Positions 1 to 12,468 of a stretch of 64,000 nt of DNA are shown here, piece by piece. Source of the DNA: Physcomitrium patens (Eukaryota > Streptophyta > Bryopsida > Funariales > Funariaceae). A program made the translations under genes and the position numbers. The stretch is taken from the NCBI RefSeq assembly GCF_000002425.4, contig NC_037253.1, forward strand, positions 3,688,576 through 3,752,575, given 5' to 3'. How positions within the stretch are numbered: the stretch's first letter is position 1; each line of letters opens with the position of its first letter. The notes under the pieces were generated by a model that saw only the letters and a list, made by a program, of their open reading frames with translations, made no database searches and was not told the origin of the DNA.

Positions 1-425
1 CCGTGGCATCCCTTCAGCACTTCGTTCACATCCTCGGGAACGCGTGTCATTTACTGTAGAGTCCGCCAATATTTGCCTGCCACTTGTTGAATCAGGTCCA
101 CCTGCTATTGCCCGTCACCAGTCTTCCATCTCGTCTTCAAATCTACACTAAGTGGACATGTGGCTGGCACAAATGGACGACCTTTTAAAGTTGGTAACTC
201 AATCGGATTGCTTGGTGCTAGGGTGTTTTGCAGTCCTCGGGGAGTGTTTTTCATGCGAGGAGAGTGATTCGTGTCTGCCCTGAAATTTGACGACGCAAGG
301 AGTCTGGACATCGAGGTTTCGTGGGATTAAGTTGTGAGATTGATGTTTGTGGCGTGCGATCTGGTGGAGAGAAGCGGAAGTTGTTGAGTTTTTTTTGAGG
401 TTTTCAAGGGTTACGGTTTGCAGTT

Positions 426-818
426 ATGGCGCTGGAGTGGGCTGCGTTGGGGGCCGTTACGGCGGCGGAAGCATTGATTCTGCTGCTGCTGACGATGCCT
501 GGATTGACTGGTATTCGGAAAGGATTGATATCTGTGGCGAGAAGTGCGCTCCGGCCCTTGCTCGCCGTCGTGCCGCTGGCGCTCTTCCTGGCGCTCGAGA
601 TTTACTGGAAGTTTGACCACATGCCGGAGTGCAAGGGTCCTCAATGTGATCCCTTGCAAAGAGACCGCGCAGCGAAGTCATTGATGAAGAGCCAGCGGAA
701 CGCTATTCTCGTCGGTGGTGCTTTGTTGTTGTATTGGGTTTTGTATCGTGTGACCGCAATGATGGTGAGGATGGAGCAGCTCAGCACTCAGCTGAAAAAG
801 ATGAAGTCCTCAGAGTAG
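426..818 (+). CDS. BAP31-like ER transmembrane protein
   Basis: Intronless frame of 130 codons. The protein resembles the short plant B-cell-receptor-associated-protein-31-like family (about 130 residues in Arabidopsis), so it looks complete; animal BAP31 is longer because of a cytosolic coiled coil. Three hydrophobic segments are visible: residues about 6-26, 41-61 and 92-114. A short loop with Cys69 and Cys74 lies between the second and third, and a short heptad-like tail follows (RMEQLSTQLKKMK). Known family role: ER membrane chaperone or sorting factor for membrane proteins; the exact plant function is not settled. The ATG at 426 is chosen because the first membrane segment starts right after it. 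If the mRNA begins upstream, a 14-codon uORF (343-387) precedes it and could lower translation. The gene stands alone outside the retroelement mass, with GC content well above the flanking repeats. Confidence 0.85.
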   Translation: MALEWAALGAVTAAEALILLLLTMPGLTGIRKGLISVARSALRPLLAVVPLALFLALEIYWKFDHMPECKGPQCDPLQRDRAAKSLMKSQRNAILVGGALLLYWVLYRVTAMMVRMEQLSTQLKKMKSSE

Positions 819-2330
819 ACCAGAGAAAAGCTTCACACATGCTGCCATGTACATGGTCAAGATTTAGGGTGCTTGGTATTATTTTTGAGATATTAGACGC
901 AAAGAAGTGGGCTTGCGGTTAGATTTCTTCGGAGGTAGTGGAACACCGGAGCGGAATCTGATGCGTAGGTTGGAATTACTATACGCTGTGCGCTCCCCTT
1001 TTCCGGGCATTTGTAAACATAAATTTTGCCCATCTTCGCTAGTTTCTCTACCAGGTATTGCCGTCTATTGATTTTTACTTTGTTGCTCTTGTGCAGTGCC
1101 TTCTTGTCACGATGACAGCATCAAGTTTCTCGTAGAGTCAAGTTGCTTTCCGATAGTTATTGATGTGTTCTGGATTCTTTTAGAGTCCGTTGCTTTCCAA
1201 TGAGTTACTTTTTTGTTGATCCTGATTCATTGAGAAATTGGACCCTGATCTGTCTATCTTCTGCTGTACTGGCGCTACATGTACTACTATCTTTATTTCA
1301 CGTCGTTTTAAAGAATCTTTGACTCTTGTCAGGATGGTTTGGGTTGGAACAGTTATTCATGCTTTCAGCATCTGAACCATCCACTCTGTGATCACTGGTA
1401 TCCTTCGCGTATAGCAGTGTCTTACGAAATACATGTATGTTTAAATTGATGGAAGTTTTGATTTTCGACAATTTATGCTTGCAGATCCGAATATGGGGGT
1501 GACTTGATAGATAGATGAACTTTATTGACAAGCATAATTACTGACAAATTGAGGCTGAACTAGATTCAGAAGCAGTTGCATTCCTGCTGTGGGAAGCGCT
1601 GCTGATGCAGCCACTTCGGTTTTCCTTTGGAGGATACTGCATGAGAGAAGTGCATGAAACCTTGTATGATCAAACCTACAAGTAACTCTCTCTTATCACA
1701 ACACATATTTTGTCTCATGTAATGTGGACCATGAGCTGCAGATCATAAGTCAATGATTTGAATGCACTCGACAACAGTTCATGGTTACAAATATGGACAG
1801 GGTCGTTCGGACCACACTCAGTTGTGTAATTGTTATGGGCTTCGTTGGTGGTGACATAGACTTCGTTGTGTCAATTCTTGCAAGGTTTTCTCATATTCTA
1901 AGCACACAGATGTAGATTGAAAAGCTTTCAAATCGTCACTGTTACAAACCTCTCAGCGTGAATATTTCGTTTTTCAGCAACATTGGACCAGAGTGTTGTG
2001 GTTCCAAATTGAGCTAACATTCAAAGCTGTTGCGCTGTCTTTGTGCATGAAATCGTTAGCCCGTTTTCCTTCATAATACCGACGAGCCTTTCTCCGATGG
2101 CAGGATTTACGATTTGTGAAGTTGGTTAGAGAGCTGGTTAAGGGTCTTTACACTTGGAGGAAGGTATGAGGCTACAATTATTGATTCTGGGAGTGAGTAG
2201 CCTTCAAAATTAAGCCAATCGAAAGATTCAGAAGTTGTGCCCTCTTACTTCTCTTCTCTCACCTTCTCTCACCTTCTTTCCCCTAAGTATGAAAATCCCC
2301 TAGAGTGAGCTTCTAGATCCAGGCCGCTAC
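819..2330. other. 3' flank of the BAP31-like gene, no gene seen
   Basis: Moderate-GC single-copy-looking sequence. Its first few hundred bases are presumably the 3' UTR of the BAP31-like gene. I see no reading frame of interest and no similarity to the repeats elsewhere in the window. A pyrimidine-rich stretch of TCTCACCTTCT repeats lies near 2248-2283. After about 2330 base composition drops sharply to AT-rich repeat DNA. Confidence 0.5.
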
Positions 2331-2987
2331 TATGTAAAAATGTCATAATTTTTTTTCCTTCTAATCAACTTAATTTTTATAATTTGTTTAGTAATAATAA
2401 GTTTGATATTTCTATACTACTTAACTATTTAAAATTAGCTTTGAAAATTTAAGAGCCATAATACTTTTAATCAAAAAATTTTAAGATTTTTAATAAATTA
2501 TAGTTTAAAAAACTACATTTGTTCAATTTTTTGCTAAATATGTTGCTTTTTGACTACTTTCTTAATAGTTCGCATATTTTTATGATAATATCCAATATGT
2601 AATAATCATTTGTATATTCAATTTGTACTAATAACTTTATAAATGTTATCAAATATAATTTAGAAGTTACTTGTAAAAATAGAATTTTTTCAAACAAAAA
2701 TCAAAACATAAAAAGCATTGAGTCAAATATTAAAATTTTATTTATATTATAGTTTTAAAAATTATGACTATTTTAAAATAATATTTTTTTTAATATTCTT
2801 TCTAATTAACAGATTTTATGTTATGTTATAAATTCAATCTAATATACAATCCTAATCTCTTAAATTTTACTTAAAAAATTATACAATCTTCATATTGCTA
2901 GTTAAAAATGTGAACAAAAAATTTGAAAAAAATTACATACATTAATGAGAAAAAGAGTCAAATATTATACTTGGAGATTAAATATAA
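2331..2987. other. AT-rich spacer, nothing recognised
   Basis: Very AT-rich sequence without open frames or recognisable repeats, ending at the 5' LTR of element C1. Confidence 0.4.
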
Positions 2988-3458
2988 TGGGGCATAGATA
3001 AAATATTCATATTATTGGCGCATAGAGATAGGTAGTTGGAGCAATCTTTGGAAAGTTTTTAGAAGTTTTTAGAAGTTTCTAAAATTGAAGCTAGATTCAT
3101 TGTCTATGTAGAATCTACTATAGAATATTCTAAAAAAGATTTAGGACATTTATCTAGGTGAGATCCAATATCAAGAATATTCTAAAAAATTCCAAAATGA
3201 TTGGACAAAATATAAATAGGACTGACGAAGGCTATTTGGATATCCGATCAGATATGACTTTGGTCTCTTTTTGTTAGTAAAGTTTGGTTTTGAACTTTTC
3301 TATTCAATTCTCTTTTACTTTGTTCTGTGTTTCATATTCCATTCTGTTTAGTCTTGTTCAATATTATTTTGAACTATCATATCCTACATTCTAATAGGAT
3401 TTATATTGCTATGGATCGGAAGGATCTTAGATCTAAGAGATAATCCAATCCCATTTCA
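2988..3458 (+). repeat. 5' LTR of C1
   Basis: Aligns over its whole length with 11992-12468. It has a TATAAATAGGACT-type promoter near 3210 and GAATATTC-like half sites of heat shock elements. Two degenerate units of about 50 bp lie in U3; C2 has four. The end CA at 3457-3458 is followed directly by the primer site. Confidence 0.8.
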
Positions 3459-3459
3459 T

Positions 3460-3474
3460 TGGTATCATAATGAG
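3460..3474 (+). other. C1 primer binding site, initiator-tRNA(Met) type
   Basis: TGGTATCATAATGAG begins two bases after the LTR and matches the start of the common plant PBS TGGTATCAGAGC. Family C therefore uses ordinary tRNA priming, in contrast to families A, B and D in the same window. Confidence 0.75.
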
Positions 3475-3499
3475 TGTTAGTTTGTTCTTTGGTAGTATG

Positions 3500-4060
3500 T
3501 GTCAAGGACAAGAATATAATAAAAACAAATAAACAAGTGAGACTTCTCTCAAAGAAAGATGACAAAATAGAAATAACTTGATATGTATATTAAGAAAGAA
3601 AATGGAATGGCTATTGCCAAAAGCCAAGAAAACTAGAGACCCTTGAAACTAGACTAGAAGCAAGAAAAGAGTTGACAAGAGTGAAGAAGGCTTCATTCTT
3701 GTCTCTATATATACTATCTAATTAGGGGCTACGTGGTGATGTTCTATAGGACCTCCAATATGTGTTGACTTTGTAGGACACATGCCTTGATGTACAAGGC
3801 AAGTTTTTTTACGTGTGGTCCACATAATTACCTTGATCTTCAAGCTAACAACATGTGTGGCACATGGCCAACTTGTTGATCACATTTCTAATCCAAAAAG
3901 ACAATTAAAGACACCTTTAAAGTCAAAGCAACGTCTATGAAGCTTCTAGAAAGCTTTCATAGCAAATATTATAGAATTAACTTATTTTTATCTACTTTTA
4001 CTTACTTCTATCTATTTATACATGTAATGATTGGCTTAGATGCATATGTCTGTGATAATA
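3500..4060 (-). repeat. B2: solo LTR of family B, reversed
   Basis: The reverse complement matches the B1 LTR (16282-16818) and the B3 LTR (49670-50198), including the TATATATA promoter and the CTTCTTCACTCTTGTCAA start region (TTGACAAGAGT at 3672-3682 on the plus strand). A perfect heat-shock-type array GAAGCTTCTAGAA is at 3939-3951. No internal family-B sequence adjoins either end, so it is a solo LTR sitting just after the C1 primer site. I see no clear target duplication (GTATG before, TGTTG after). Confidence 0.75.
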
Positions 4061-4154
4061 TGTTGATAGTTACTATCTAATTGGAGATTAATTATTGTGA
4101 TTATATTAGGTACTATTTTCAGACTACTATGAATTATTTTTAAGAAGACAATTG

Positions 4155-4187
<33 letters not shown>
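4155..4187. repeat. Poly(A) tract, 33 A
   Basis: Uninterrupted run of A between the B2 solo LTR and the C1 gag remnant. It could be slippage at an A-rich site or the tail of a lost retroposon; no body of such an element is recognisable. Confidence 0.9.
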
Positions 4188-4192
<5 letters not shown>

Positions 4193-4950
4193 TACAATAG
4201 CAAAGTTCAGTAAAGAAATTTTAGCATGGAAGATATTGCAAAGCAATCCTAGATGGAGACTCAGATATAAGACTTCTTAGGATAGTTATTTATTATACAA
4301 AGATAAATAAAAGCCTTTAAAATAAGAGAGTCAACATTTGCTAGGCCAAAATTAAGTTGATCCAATACATACTCTAAGACTTCAAGGCAAGAAGATGTAT
4401 GCCAATGGTTCTTCAACATGCGATAATACCTCCAACTATCTCAGACAAATACCACCAAAAGAATTATGTATGCCACCAACTATTTGAGAGATGTGACAGC
4501 CTATTGATGGCAATATTGAACTCAAAGCTATAGAGTTCAAAATGGATTTTGTGACTAGAAGGAGTTTGAGACCAAATTTAGGAGTCAATTTTGGCCCATC
4601 AATACAGAAAAGATAACATGCAATTATTTGGCTAAGCTTACATAATCCAGGTCCATGCAAGATTATGTCTCTTAATTCAAGTCCTTATATCTCCAAATCA
4701 AGAATGTTTCAAAGGCAGAGATGATAAATCAATTTGTATAAGGATTTAAATATGTAGTCAAGCAAGAGGTTGAATTAAGAGATCCAAAAATATTTAAAGA
4801 GGCAATTAGAATTACAAAAAGGATTAATATTGTAGATTTTTAAAATCGTAGAGCACAACATGTACCACAAAGTTCTATGTTGCTATCTAATACTATGGCA
4901 CAAAAACCAACACCAATGGAGATTGATGCCGTGTAAAGTTCATTAATACT
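4188..4950 (+). pseudogene. C1 gag remnant
   Basis: Broken translation still shows gag-like segments near 4690-4936, including a stretch about an open frame read as FVKQEVELRDP-like residues and an end that reads PTPMEIDAV with the conserved MxIDAV block also present before the zinc knuckle in families A, B and D. The zinc knuckle itself is not recognisable. Many stops and frameshifts; no product expected. Confidence 0.6.
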
Positions 4951-5129
4951 ATAAATTTGACAAATATTGGTATAAAAAGAATTATATTTTTTTATTATTG
5001 AGAGCCAAGCCACCAGATTGGAGATTGTTCAAAATGTCAAAATTTAGGCACCAATAAATCAAGACAAGTTAATAATCTTGAGATTCACTAAGTTGATAAT
5101 AAAATGGAGCTTTTTAATAAAGGCACCAA

Positions 5130-5535
5130 TGGCAAATAGTAGGAATAGTTGTCTCTCAAAGACAAATGGCATGGCTTTGGACAACTATCTTAATACTCGA
5201 TTGATATGTCTAATGGATTGACTAAGAAGATAGCCATATTGAGTGCTTGTGGATTGTGGCTCTATAGAAAATTGCATCGTGATTGGAATTGCTAATTGAT
5301 TTAGAATTAAAACCAAGGTGATTAAAAAAAGGAGTATATAACTAGTAGATGATCAAAAAAACGTATTGAATGAGACATGTGAAGAAGAAACCTTGAAGTT
5401 GAGTGACACCTATGCCTTAAGAGAGAAGTTCACAGTAACAAAACTTAGATATGATATTATACTTGATATGCCATAGTTAGATGTAGAAAATAAGCAAGTT
5501 GAATGGTTAGCAAGGACAATTTTTCTTCAAAGATA
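5130..5535 (+). pseudogene. C1 protease remnant
   Basis: Fragments resemble a retroviral-type aspartic protease: VDCGS near 5250 in place of DSGA, later KLSDTYALREKF and YDIILDMP at 5395-5480, matching LGMPWL-type ends. The same order is found inverted in C2 (26690-26960), which supports homology. It breaks off near 5535 at the family-G insertion. Confidence 0.6.
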
Positions 5536-6870
5536 GTCAACGCTGTCGTTTGGCATGATTTGCTATATGGAAATACATTGGGTATCTAGTTGTAGAGAGT
5601 GTAGCTTAAAACTTTATATTAATCTTGTCTTAGCTTCTAAAACTCCTTCATTTTGCATAAAACTCAAAATATAACAAAATTCCTTCAAAACATATTTTTT
5701 CCACAAAAGATTTTTTTTTTCCAAACTTTAGAAATTCATATCTCTTGATCTAACCATTCAATTTGTCTCAAATTTATAAGATAGGTAGAATTCACCCTTA
5801 AATTTTATTACAAAAAAAACCAATAGCAAATTCATTCTTGATCTTTTGGCATCTAAGAAACCCTAGTAGACGCTTTAAACCCCAATTTACAAGCACCTAA
5901 GCACTATTTTCTTAATATCTCAAGAATCCAATACTCAAATATCATAAAACTTATGTACAAAGTTTATTAACATGAAATTACACATTGCTTGAAATCTTGA
6001 GCCAAAACCTTATCAAATTGCTTGAGATTTAGCTCAAGACACAACCACTAGTAAATCGGGTCACTTACTACCCTTAAATTGCATGCTCTGACTTCAAAAT
6101 CCAATAACTCCTTTATTCCAACTTAGAATCCAATAAGTAATATGCAAAAAGTAGAGCCGTAAAAAAGCTCTTTCTAGTCGTAGTCATCAATTTTCAATTG
6201 TTATCCGTAATCGTGCGTTATGCCAAAAAGAGTGATAGTAGCTCCCAAATCAACACCTTAACTTTGAGCGCCTATATCTCCTTCATATAAACTCCAAACC
6301 ATACAAAACTTGTACCAAAACCATAGCCAAAAACCTAAACTTATTGACCCTAGCCTTCAAAGCTCGAATGGCCCTAAAAGACTAACCCTAATCTCTAATA
6401 TGGCCTCGGGCAACCTCCTCAAAGCCTATTGGTCATGATTTTTGACTAATAGGAATGGAGATTTTCATCATCCATCTCCATTCATCTATATTGGTGCCCT
6501 AATTACCCCCTTTGCTACCAAAATTCTTCTTCAATCTTTTTTCTTATAATATTTACATAATTTATGCTCTAAACACCAAATAAAAGAACCAAAATAAGTT
6601 TTCAAAGGTCACCAATGTCTAACAAAGGTGTCTCTAAATATTTAGAAGTTACTATCAACCAAAACCAATCTTAAAAGCTACTATCAAAAGGAAATTAAAG
6701 TTATACAAATTCTATAGTAATCTTTTTAAACAACCTCTTCTCAAAGTAATAATCAAATTATATTCTACAACCAACTAAAATCTACTAACATGGCTCTCAC
6801 CATGTTATTTAATAAATTATATATTAAGTACATAATTATATTATTTTCATATAGTAGCCGAACCACAATA
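5536..6870. repeat. G1: family-G dispersed non-coding repeat inside C1
   Basis: This block interrupts C1 between protease and reverse transcriptase; C2 lacks it at the same place, so it is an insertion. The part from about 5740 to 6130 resembles 18440-18880 in the same orientation: both have a 'cttcatatctcac/caagaa' type stretch, CAAACCC(T/C)A, and a run about cell-like phrases 'actcctttattc'. No coding sequence. It could be a non-autonomous LTR element or part of one; ends are not defined. Confidence 0.5.
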
Positions 6871-8460
6871 CAATAACGCAAGGTAATTCTTTGTACCTCC
6901 ATATTGAGTGATGTAGAAAAATGATTTGCAGCTAAAGGTTTATTTGTAAGGATGATCTTTATGAAGAAGTAAATATAATATAAGCAATCAGTATATATGG
7001 TGGTTCCAAATCTTATCTTAATAATAGAAAAGACAATCAAAGGAACAGAATGGACATATCTATTTATACATAAATATTAGGATATTTTTCCAACCAACTT
7101 ATCTAGTAGCATGCCACTTCATTGAGGTCCTTCCTTCCAAATAGAATTATTTTTTGAGGCCATATTGATAAATTGGCTAATTTATCATCTAACACCAAAT
7201 AAACTTGAAGGATTATGAAAGACATCGGACAAATTCTTAGAAAAGGGCCTCATTCAAAAAAACATATTATCATAGAGAGCACCTATATTCTTTGCATCCA
7301 AAAAAGATAGTGGATTTTGGCTTTGCATCAACTATTGATGCCTCAATAAGCAGACTATTAAGAATGCATCTCTATTGCCATGTATAAATAATCTTCTTCA
7401 CTAACTTCAAAGTATAATCATCTTTAGTAAATTGGACCTTTGGAGTAGCTATTGGTAGACACCTATTGTAAAAAAGAATACAAAAAAGATGGCCTTTTAT
7501 ACCTGCTATGGACATTTTGAATGGCTTATTTTATCTTTTAACATCACCAATGCTCCAGCCTCCTTTATGGATCACATGAATAAATTATTTTGGAACCTTT
7601 TATATAAGTATATAATTTTCTTTATCCATAATATTCTAGTCTCTAGTAAAATTCTTGAGGAACATGAGTAATATCTATGAGAAGTTCTATGCCAACTATA
7701 AAATAGTCGCTTTTATTATAAGCGATCAAAGTGTGAACTTTGGAAGACAAAGGTCATCTTTTTGAGGCACGTCATGTCCTTCGAAGGCGTGTACATGGAG
7801 CATGATAAGGTAAAAGCAATGAAAAGATTGGCCAATCCTTAATGATGCTTCTAAAGTTTGCTCATTCTTAAGCCTTGCTGCATATTATTATTATTATTAT
7901 TTTATTTGATAATTTGCATACATTGCTGCCTTACTGACAAATGTATTGGAGAAGAATGTCATATTTGAATAAAAATTGGAATAGAAAAGGACCTTTGATA
8001 AGTTGAGAGAGACACTCATTACAGCTCTAATATCGCAATTGTATGATCTCAACCTTCTTTGTACACTTGACATTGATGCTTTTGACTTTGCTATTGACAC
8101 AATCTTTTAATAAGACTTTGATAAGAGCCTTCATCTTATGGCATATGAATCATGTAAGCTTATAAGGGCAGAGCGCAATTACTCTGTACATGATCAAAAA
8201 CAACTATCAATTATACATGCCACAAAGGTGTGGCTACATTATCTATTGGAAAAACCACTGATTATTTGGACTAACCATTGGCCTGTGCTATACGATTTGC
8301 ATCTGAAAAAGATGAAATTATAACATAATTATTGGAAAGAACAATTGTAGCTCTTTGATATTCAACTTAAAAACAAGCAAGGGCAACAACATACCATACC
8401 AAATACCTTATTGCGCAAACCAGACTTAAAACCCAAATCAGAGAATGAGGCAAATTTTAC
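6871..8460 (+). pseudogene. C1 reverse transcriptase and RNase H remnant
   Basis: The region continues C1 pol after G1. Visible pieces: an RT N-terminal part with EKGLIQK and a KKDSGFWLCINY block (7230-7340; usual K-D-G-x-R-x-C-x-D-Y), YGHFEWLILSF and TNAPASF followed by FMDHMNKLF (7489-7600), and FIHNILVSS where the catalytic YLDDILI would be (7620-7650), so the catalytic aspartates are lost. RNase H pieces follow: LDIDAFDFA near 8070 and YSVHDQKQLSII with HYLLEKP (8180-8260). Stops and frameshifts are many. The inverted copy C2 shows the same order. Confidence 0.8.
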
Positions 8461-8479
8461 TACAATTAGTAGTATTATT

Positions 8480-8759
8480 TGATACCTAATCAAAAGAATG
8501 AAATAGAAGGAAGCTATGCATTAGAATGTATGAGCTAAAATAAACCTCTACTAGGTAGAAGTTTATTCTAGTTCACAACAAGTGAATTGACTATATGAAT
8601 TTAGAAGTTATAGCTGTTAATTGAATTTTAATCAATTTGCTCTTTAATTTTTCTTAAAATAATTCAATCAATGAAGCCAAATTTATTATCACTCACACTT
8701 ACAATTAAGAAGTCACCTTATAAATTCCATGCATTAAAATAATTCTTATTTATATATTA

Positions 8760-8794
<35 letters not shown>

Positions 8795-10740
8795 TATTTT
8801 TATTTTTTATTTTTTTAAATTGAAATTTATCTATTGACAAAAATTCATCTTTGAATATGAATTCATTCTTAAATAACATTTCATCCTTGAATCACATTTC
8901 ATCTACATATGTCATCCATGTTAAAAATTCATCCTTAATTCTAACATGTCGAATCCTAATATAACTTCTCTTACTCTGTAATCTAACCTTATTCAATTTT
9001 CATCTTCTCAACCGCCTACAACTTCATCCACCCTGGAAAATTCTCACTGAGTTGGTTGATGATGAGTTTTATTTTTTATTTTTTTATTTTTATTTTTTTA
9101 CATTGTCTGTCGTTCAATACTTGCACCAATACTTAACAAAATTACTGATCTAGATCTAGGCCCTGAATGCTCTCGAAGGTCCCATCAATTAGAATCTCTC
9201 ACAAATAAGCAAATTTTTAATTCTTCTGGTTTTATTTTTTATTTTTTTCAACTTGCATCTCCACACTAGACCACCACACCTGGTGCTTGATTTGAGCTAG
9301 TGGATCTTCCAATATGTGAGCATCATTCCAATCTTCCAGCCATGGACAATCGTGTGCAGCAGGAACCCAATGACGGAACTACTTTGTCATAGAGATATGC
9401 ACTTGCTGTTATTGCCTTCTCTTCTGCTTTTTTATCTTTTAAGAAGAGTCCTTGACCAATTGAGCTTGAACTTTGTCTGCTCAAAGCCTTTATAATTTAC
9501 TATCTTTCCTTGATAAGATTTGCCACCCCAACACTGCAACTGAATGTAGATCTAGTGCAATGGCGCCACAGCTCCATACTTCCACATCGACTTCACCAAA
9601 ATAGAATCAGCAACACACGGAACAAAAAATCAGAGTTGCCGCCTCTATTGCCAATTGCATTAGTTCGACTACATCACACTGTCACTCCAAGCTTGCTTCA
9701 GCCGCACGATGAATTTGTCCGACCACGGCTAAATTTGCATCGCGTTGTAGGTTCCAGCGTAAGAAGAAACTCAACACCCTGACTGTTCCGCGGCACCGCC
9801 GCAGTCACATCAAAAGAAAGACGCACAAGGAGGAATCCATAGGATTGGAACCTTAAATTTCTTCTATCCCAAAAAATAGAAAAAAACGAAAGATAGGTTG
9901 CTGCGACACAGCGAAAATGGAGAGAAAGCAAAAAACAGTCAATGCACCGCTTCTAAAGATGCTGGTGGCCCTACGACACCAGCTGCCACTAATCCCACTA
10001 CTTGGTTTTCAAAAAATCCCACTTGGACAAGGAACAAAGAAGCGGCTGCACCGTCTGCTAGATTCGAGGTTCCATCGAACACAGGAGAAAAAAAAAATAA
10101 ATAAATAAAAAAATAGAAGAGAGAGCTTGATCTAGTGCAGCCCTGAACTTCCACCGCACTTGGCCACACCAGACTCCACAAAACAATCACACGTTGAAAA
10201 AAATTCAAAAAAAAAAACCCTGTCTCGATTGGAGCTGGATCCGTATAGGAAAAAAATAGGAAAAACAAAATAGAGGAGTGATGTTGCACCGCAGCACTTC
10301 ATCTAAGCAAAAACAAAACATGAAGTAAAAAACATACTGCACTGCAGTACCCCCACCACGTGAAAGAGATAGAAAATATTTTTTTCGGAGCGCCCGGAGC
10401 TTGTGAAGATGTGAAGAAAAAAACCAAAAAAAAAAACCAGAGAGTAAGGGATCCGATGGCCGGACCCCTGACGAAGAGGGATCTGCTCCTTTTAGAGGCA
10501 GCCTCTCGCCACTTTGATCACCTTTTAATTTAATTAATTAAATTAATTAATTACTTTCTTTTTTCTTCCTTCTTTTTTTCTTCTTCTTTCTTCTTCTTTA
10601 TTACTTTTCTTCTATTTTTATTTTTATTTTTATTTTTTACTTTTATATATATTATTTTTTTACTTATATATATATATATATATATATATAAGTTTTAAGA
10701 AATATTAATAAAATAGATTTTTTTTTTTTTTTTTTCTTTC
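8480..10740. repeat. Unclassified 2.2-kb insert within C1
   Basis: The sequence separates C1 RNase H from C1 integrase and matches nothing else in the window. It starts with AT-rich DNA, contains an (ATT)n microsatellite (8764-8793), a more GC-rich core (about 9500-10480) without a credible gene, TTAA-rich palindromic DNA near 10510-10550, pyrimidine tracts, and a (TA)n run at 10665-10691. The short motif GATCTAGTGCA occurs twice in the core (9550 and 10130). It may be a non-autonomous element; I cannot see LTRs or terminal inverted repeats. Confidence 0.45.
8764..8793. repeat. (ATT)n microsatellite
   Basis: About ten ATT/TTA units in a row inside the insert that splits C1. Confidence 0.9.
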
Positions 10741-10849
10741 AATAGAGGCTACTTTCCTTTATTTGGATCATGATGTTTGAGCTTTTGTATGCTCTTATGA
10801 GTCATGCTAATATAACAAAATATGCAATGCAATATCTCTTAGACTATTG

Positions 10850-11965
10850 CAGCCAATTCTACTACCAACAGCACATTAAAAGAAAGTGACTATAGATTTC
10901 ATTATCTATTTAGTGCATATGCCTTACAATTATACGACAATTGTTGTCTTTATAGATTGACTTTTGAAGGAACTTCATTTGGTTGCACTCTGATATTGAT
11001 GTCCTAGCATTTGCATGAATCTTCTTTGATATTATCTTTTGTCATTATGGATTCCTTCATATCATCATTTCAAATCAGGATCCATGTTTCAAGGAAAGTT
11101 TTTGGCTGACTTTATTTAAGCTACTAGGTACATAGTTTATCATGTTTATAATCTTCTATCCTCAAATACATGGACAAATAGAGTATACAAATTGAACCTT
11201 TGAAAATATGCTATGAGCATTCATGGTGGTTCATCATAATAATTGGGATAAATATTTGATGTCCTTGAAATTTGCTTACAATGATAGTATTCAAGTAAGT
11301 ATCAGTCATTTACCATTCTTTTTTGAAATTTATCAACATCTGATTCTATTAGTAATTCTCCATTGTGTCATTGACACCAACAATCTGACAATGAAAGAGT
11401 TTATACATCAACTTACAATGACCTTATAAGAGGCATGACATTGTCTCTTCATCACACAAAATTGACAAAAATAATATGCAAATAACCATTGACAACATAA
11501 GACCTTTTGAGAAGGTGACAAAGTGTTATTCTCCAATACTAACTTTCTACTTGCTACATCAATCCAAATCCATAAGTTGGCACTTTGGTGGCTTGGACCT
11601 TTCTGCATTTTTATAGTGATTTCTGATGTTGCATACTGCCTTAAGCTTTTGCCACATATTCAAGTCCATCCGATCTTCTATATTTTACAACTCAAGGAAT
11701 TTCATATTGAGCTAAGGTGCTTTTTAGACTGACACCAACTACCACTACTACCACCAATTGTGATTAATGAGCAAGAAGAGTATAAAGTGGACAACATTTT
11801 AGAATATTGCTATCTTTTCCATGGCAATGGACATCCAAAACTTCAATACAAAGTCTTTTGGAAAGGTTATTTTATCCACAATGCAATGTGGAAACTACAC
11901 AAAACTTCATCTATTGTCAAGAAATAGTTTGAAGATACCATTAAGAGCAAAATGAGGACGTTCCA
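10850..11965 (+). pseudogene. C1 integrase and chromodomain remnant
   Basis: Integrase core pieces are visible across frames: VTIDFII near 10890 (first catalytic Asp region), SNQDP near 11075 (second Asp region, usual S-D-R), and HGQIEYTN near 11160 (usual D-G-Q-T-E-R-V-N with the catalytic Glu). A better open part, VVHHNNWDKYLMSLKFAYN, starts at 11224. Near 11765-11925 a chromodomain-like block reads EQEEYKVDNILE, then KVFWKGY and a tryptophan, the usual chromodomain aromatic pattern. This makes family C a chromovirus. It ends just before the purine-rich stretch preceding the 3' LTR. Confidence 0.8.
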
Positions 11966-11991
11966 TATTAATGAAGGAGGATTAATTATAA

Positions 11992-12468
11992 TGAGATATA
12001 AGATATAGATAAGATATTTGTATTATTGATGCATAGAAATAGGTAGTTAGAACCATATTTGAGAAGATTTTAGAAGTATCTAGAATTGAAACTAGGTTAG
12101 TGGTGTATATGAGATTTACTATAGAATATTCTAAAAAAGACTTAGAGTAGTTATTAAGATGAGGCCTATCATTAAGAACATTCTAAAAAGTTTCAAGATG
12201 ATTGAACTAAGTATAAATAGAACTAGCCAAGACTATTTGGATGTTTGATTAGGTATAGCTTTGATTCCTTTCTCTTAATAAAGTTTGATTTTTTACTTTT
12301 TTATTCAATTAAATTCTATTCTCTTTTACTTTTTTTTATCTTTTATATTCCATTTTATTTAGTCCTCTTCAATTTTATATTGATTAATATTATTCTACAT
12401 TGTGATAGGACTTATATTACTATGAATTGAAAGAGTCTTAGATCTTAGACATAATTTAGTTCTTTTCA
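11992..12468 (+). repeat. 3' LTR of C1
   Basis: Matches the 5' LTR (2988-3458) along its length with heavy divergence, indicating an old insertion. A purine-rich stretch (AATGAAGGAGGA, about 11969-11981) upstream is the probable polypurine tract. Confidence 0.8.

Larger units (their letters stand above)
2988..12468 (+). mobile_element. Element C1: decayed full-length Ty3/gypsy chromovirus with insertions
   Basis: An old gypsy retrotransposon recognised by two matching LTRs (2988-3458 and 11992-12468), a tRNA-type primer site, and pieces of gag, protease, reverse transcriptase, RNase H, integrase and chromodomain in order on the plus strand. It is full of stops and frameshifts. Three foreign pieces split it: a reversed family-B solo LTR (3500-4060), a family-G repeat (about 5536-6870) and an unclassified 2.2-kb insert (about 8480-10740). 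Flanks are TATAA before and TAAAA after, a possible decayed target duplication. An inverted relative, C2, lies at 25463-28750. LTR borders were placed at TG...CA and may be off by a few bases. Confidence 0.8.

Noticed and set aside
9939..10289. 116-codon minus-strand frame in the C1 insert
   Set aside because: Low-complexity Phe-rich translation of A-rich tracts.
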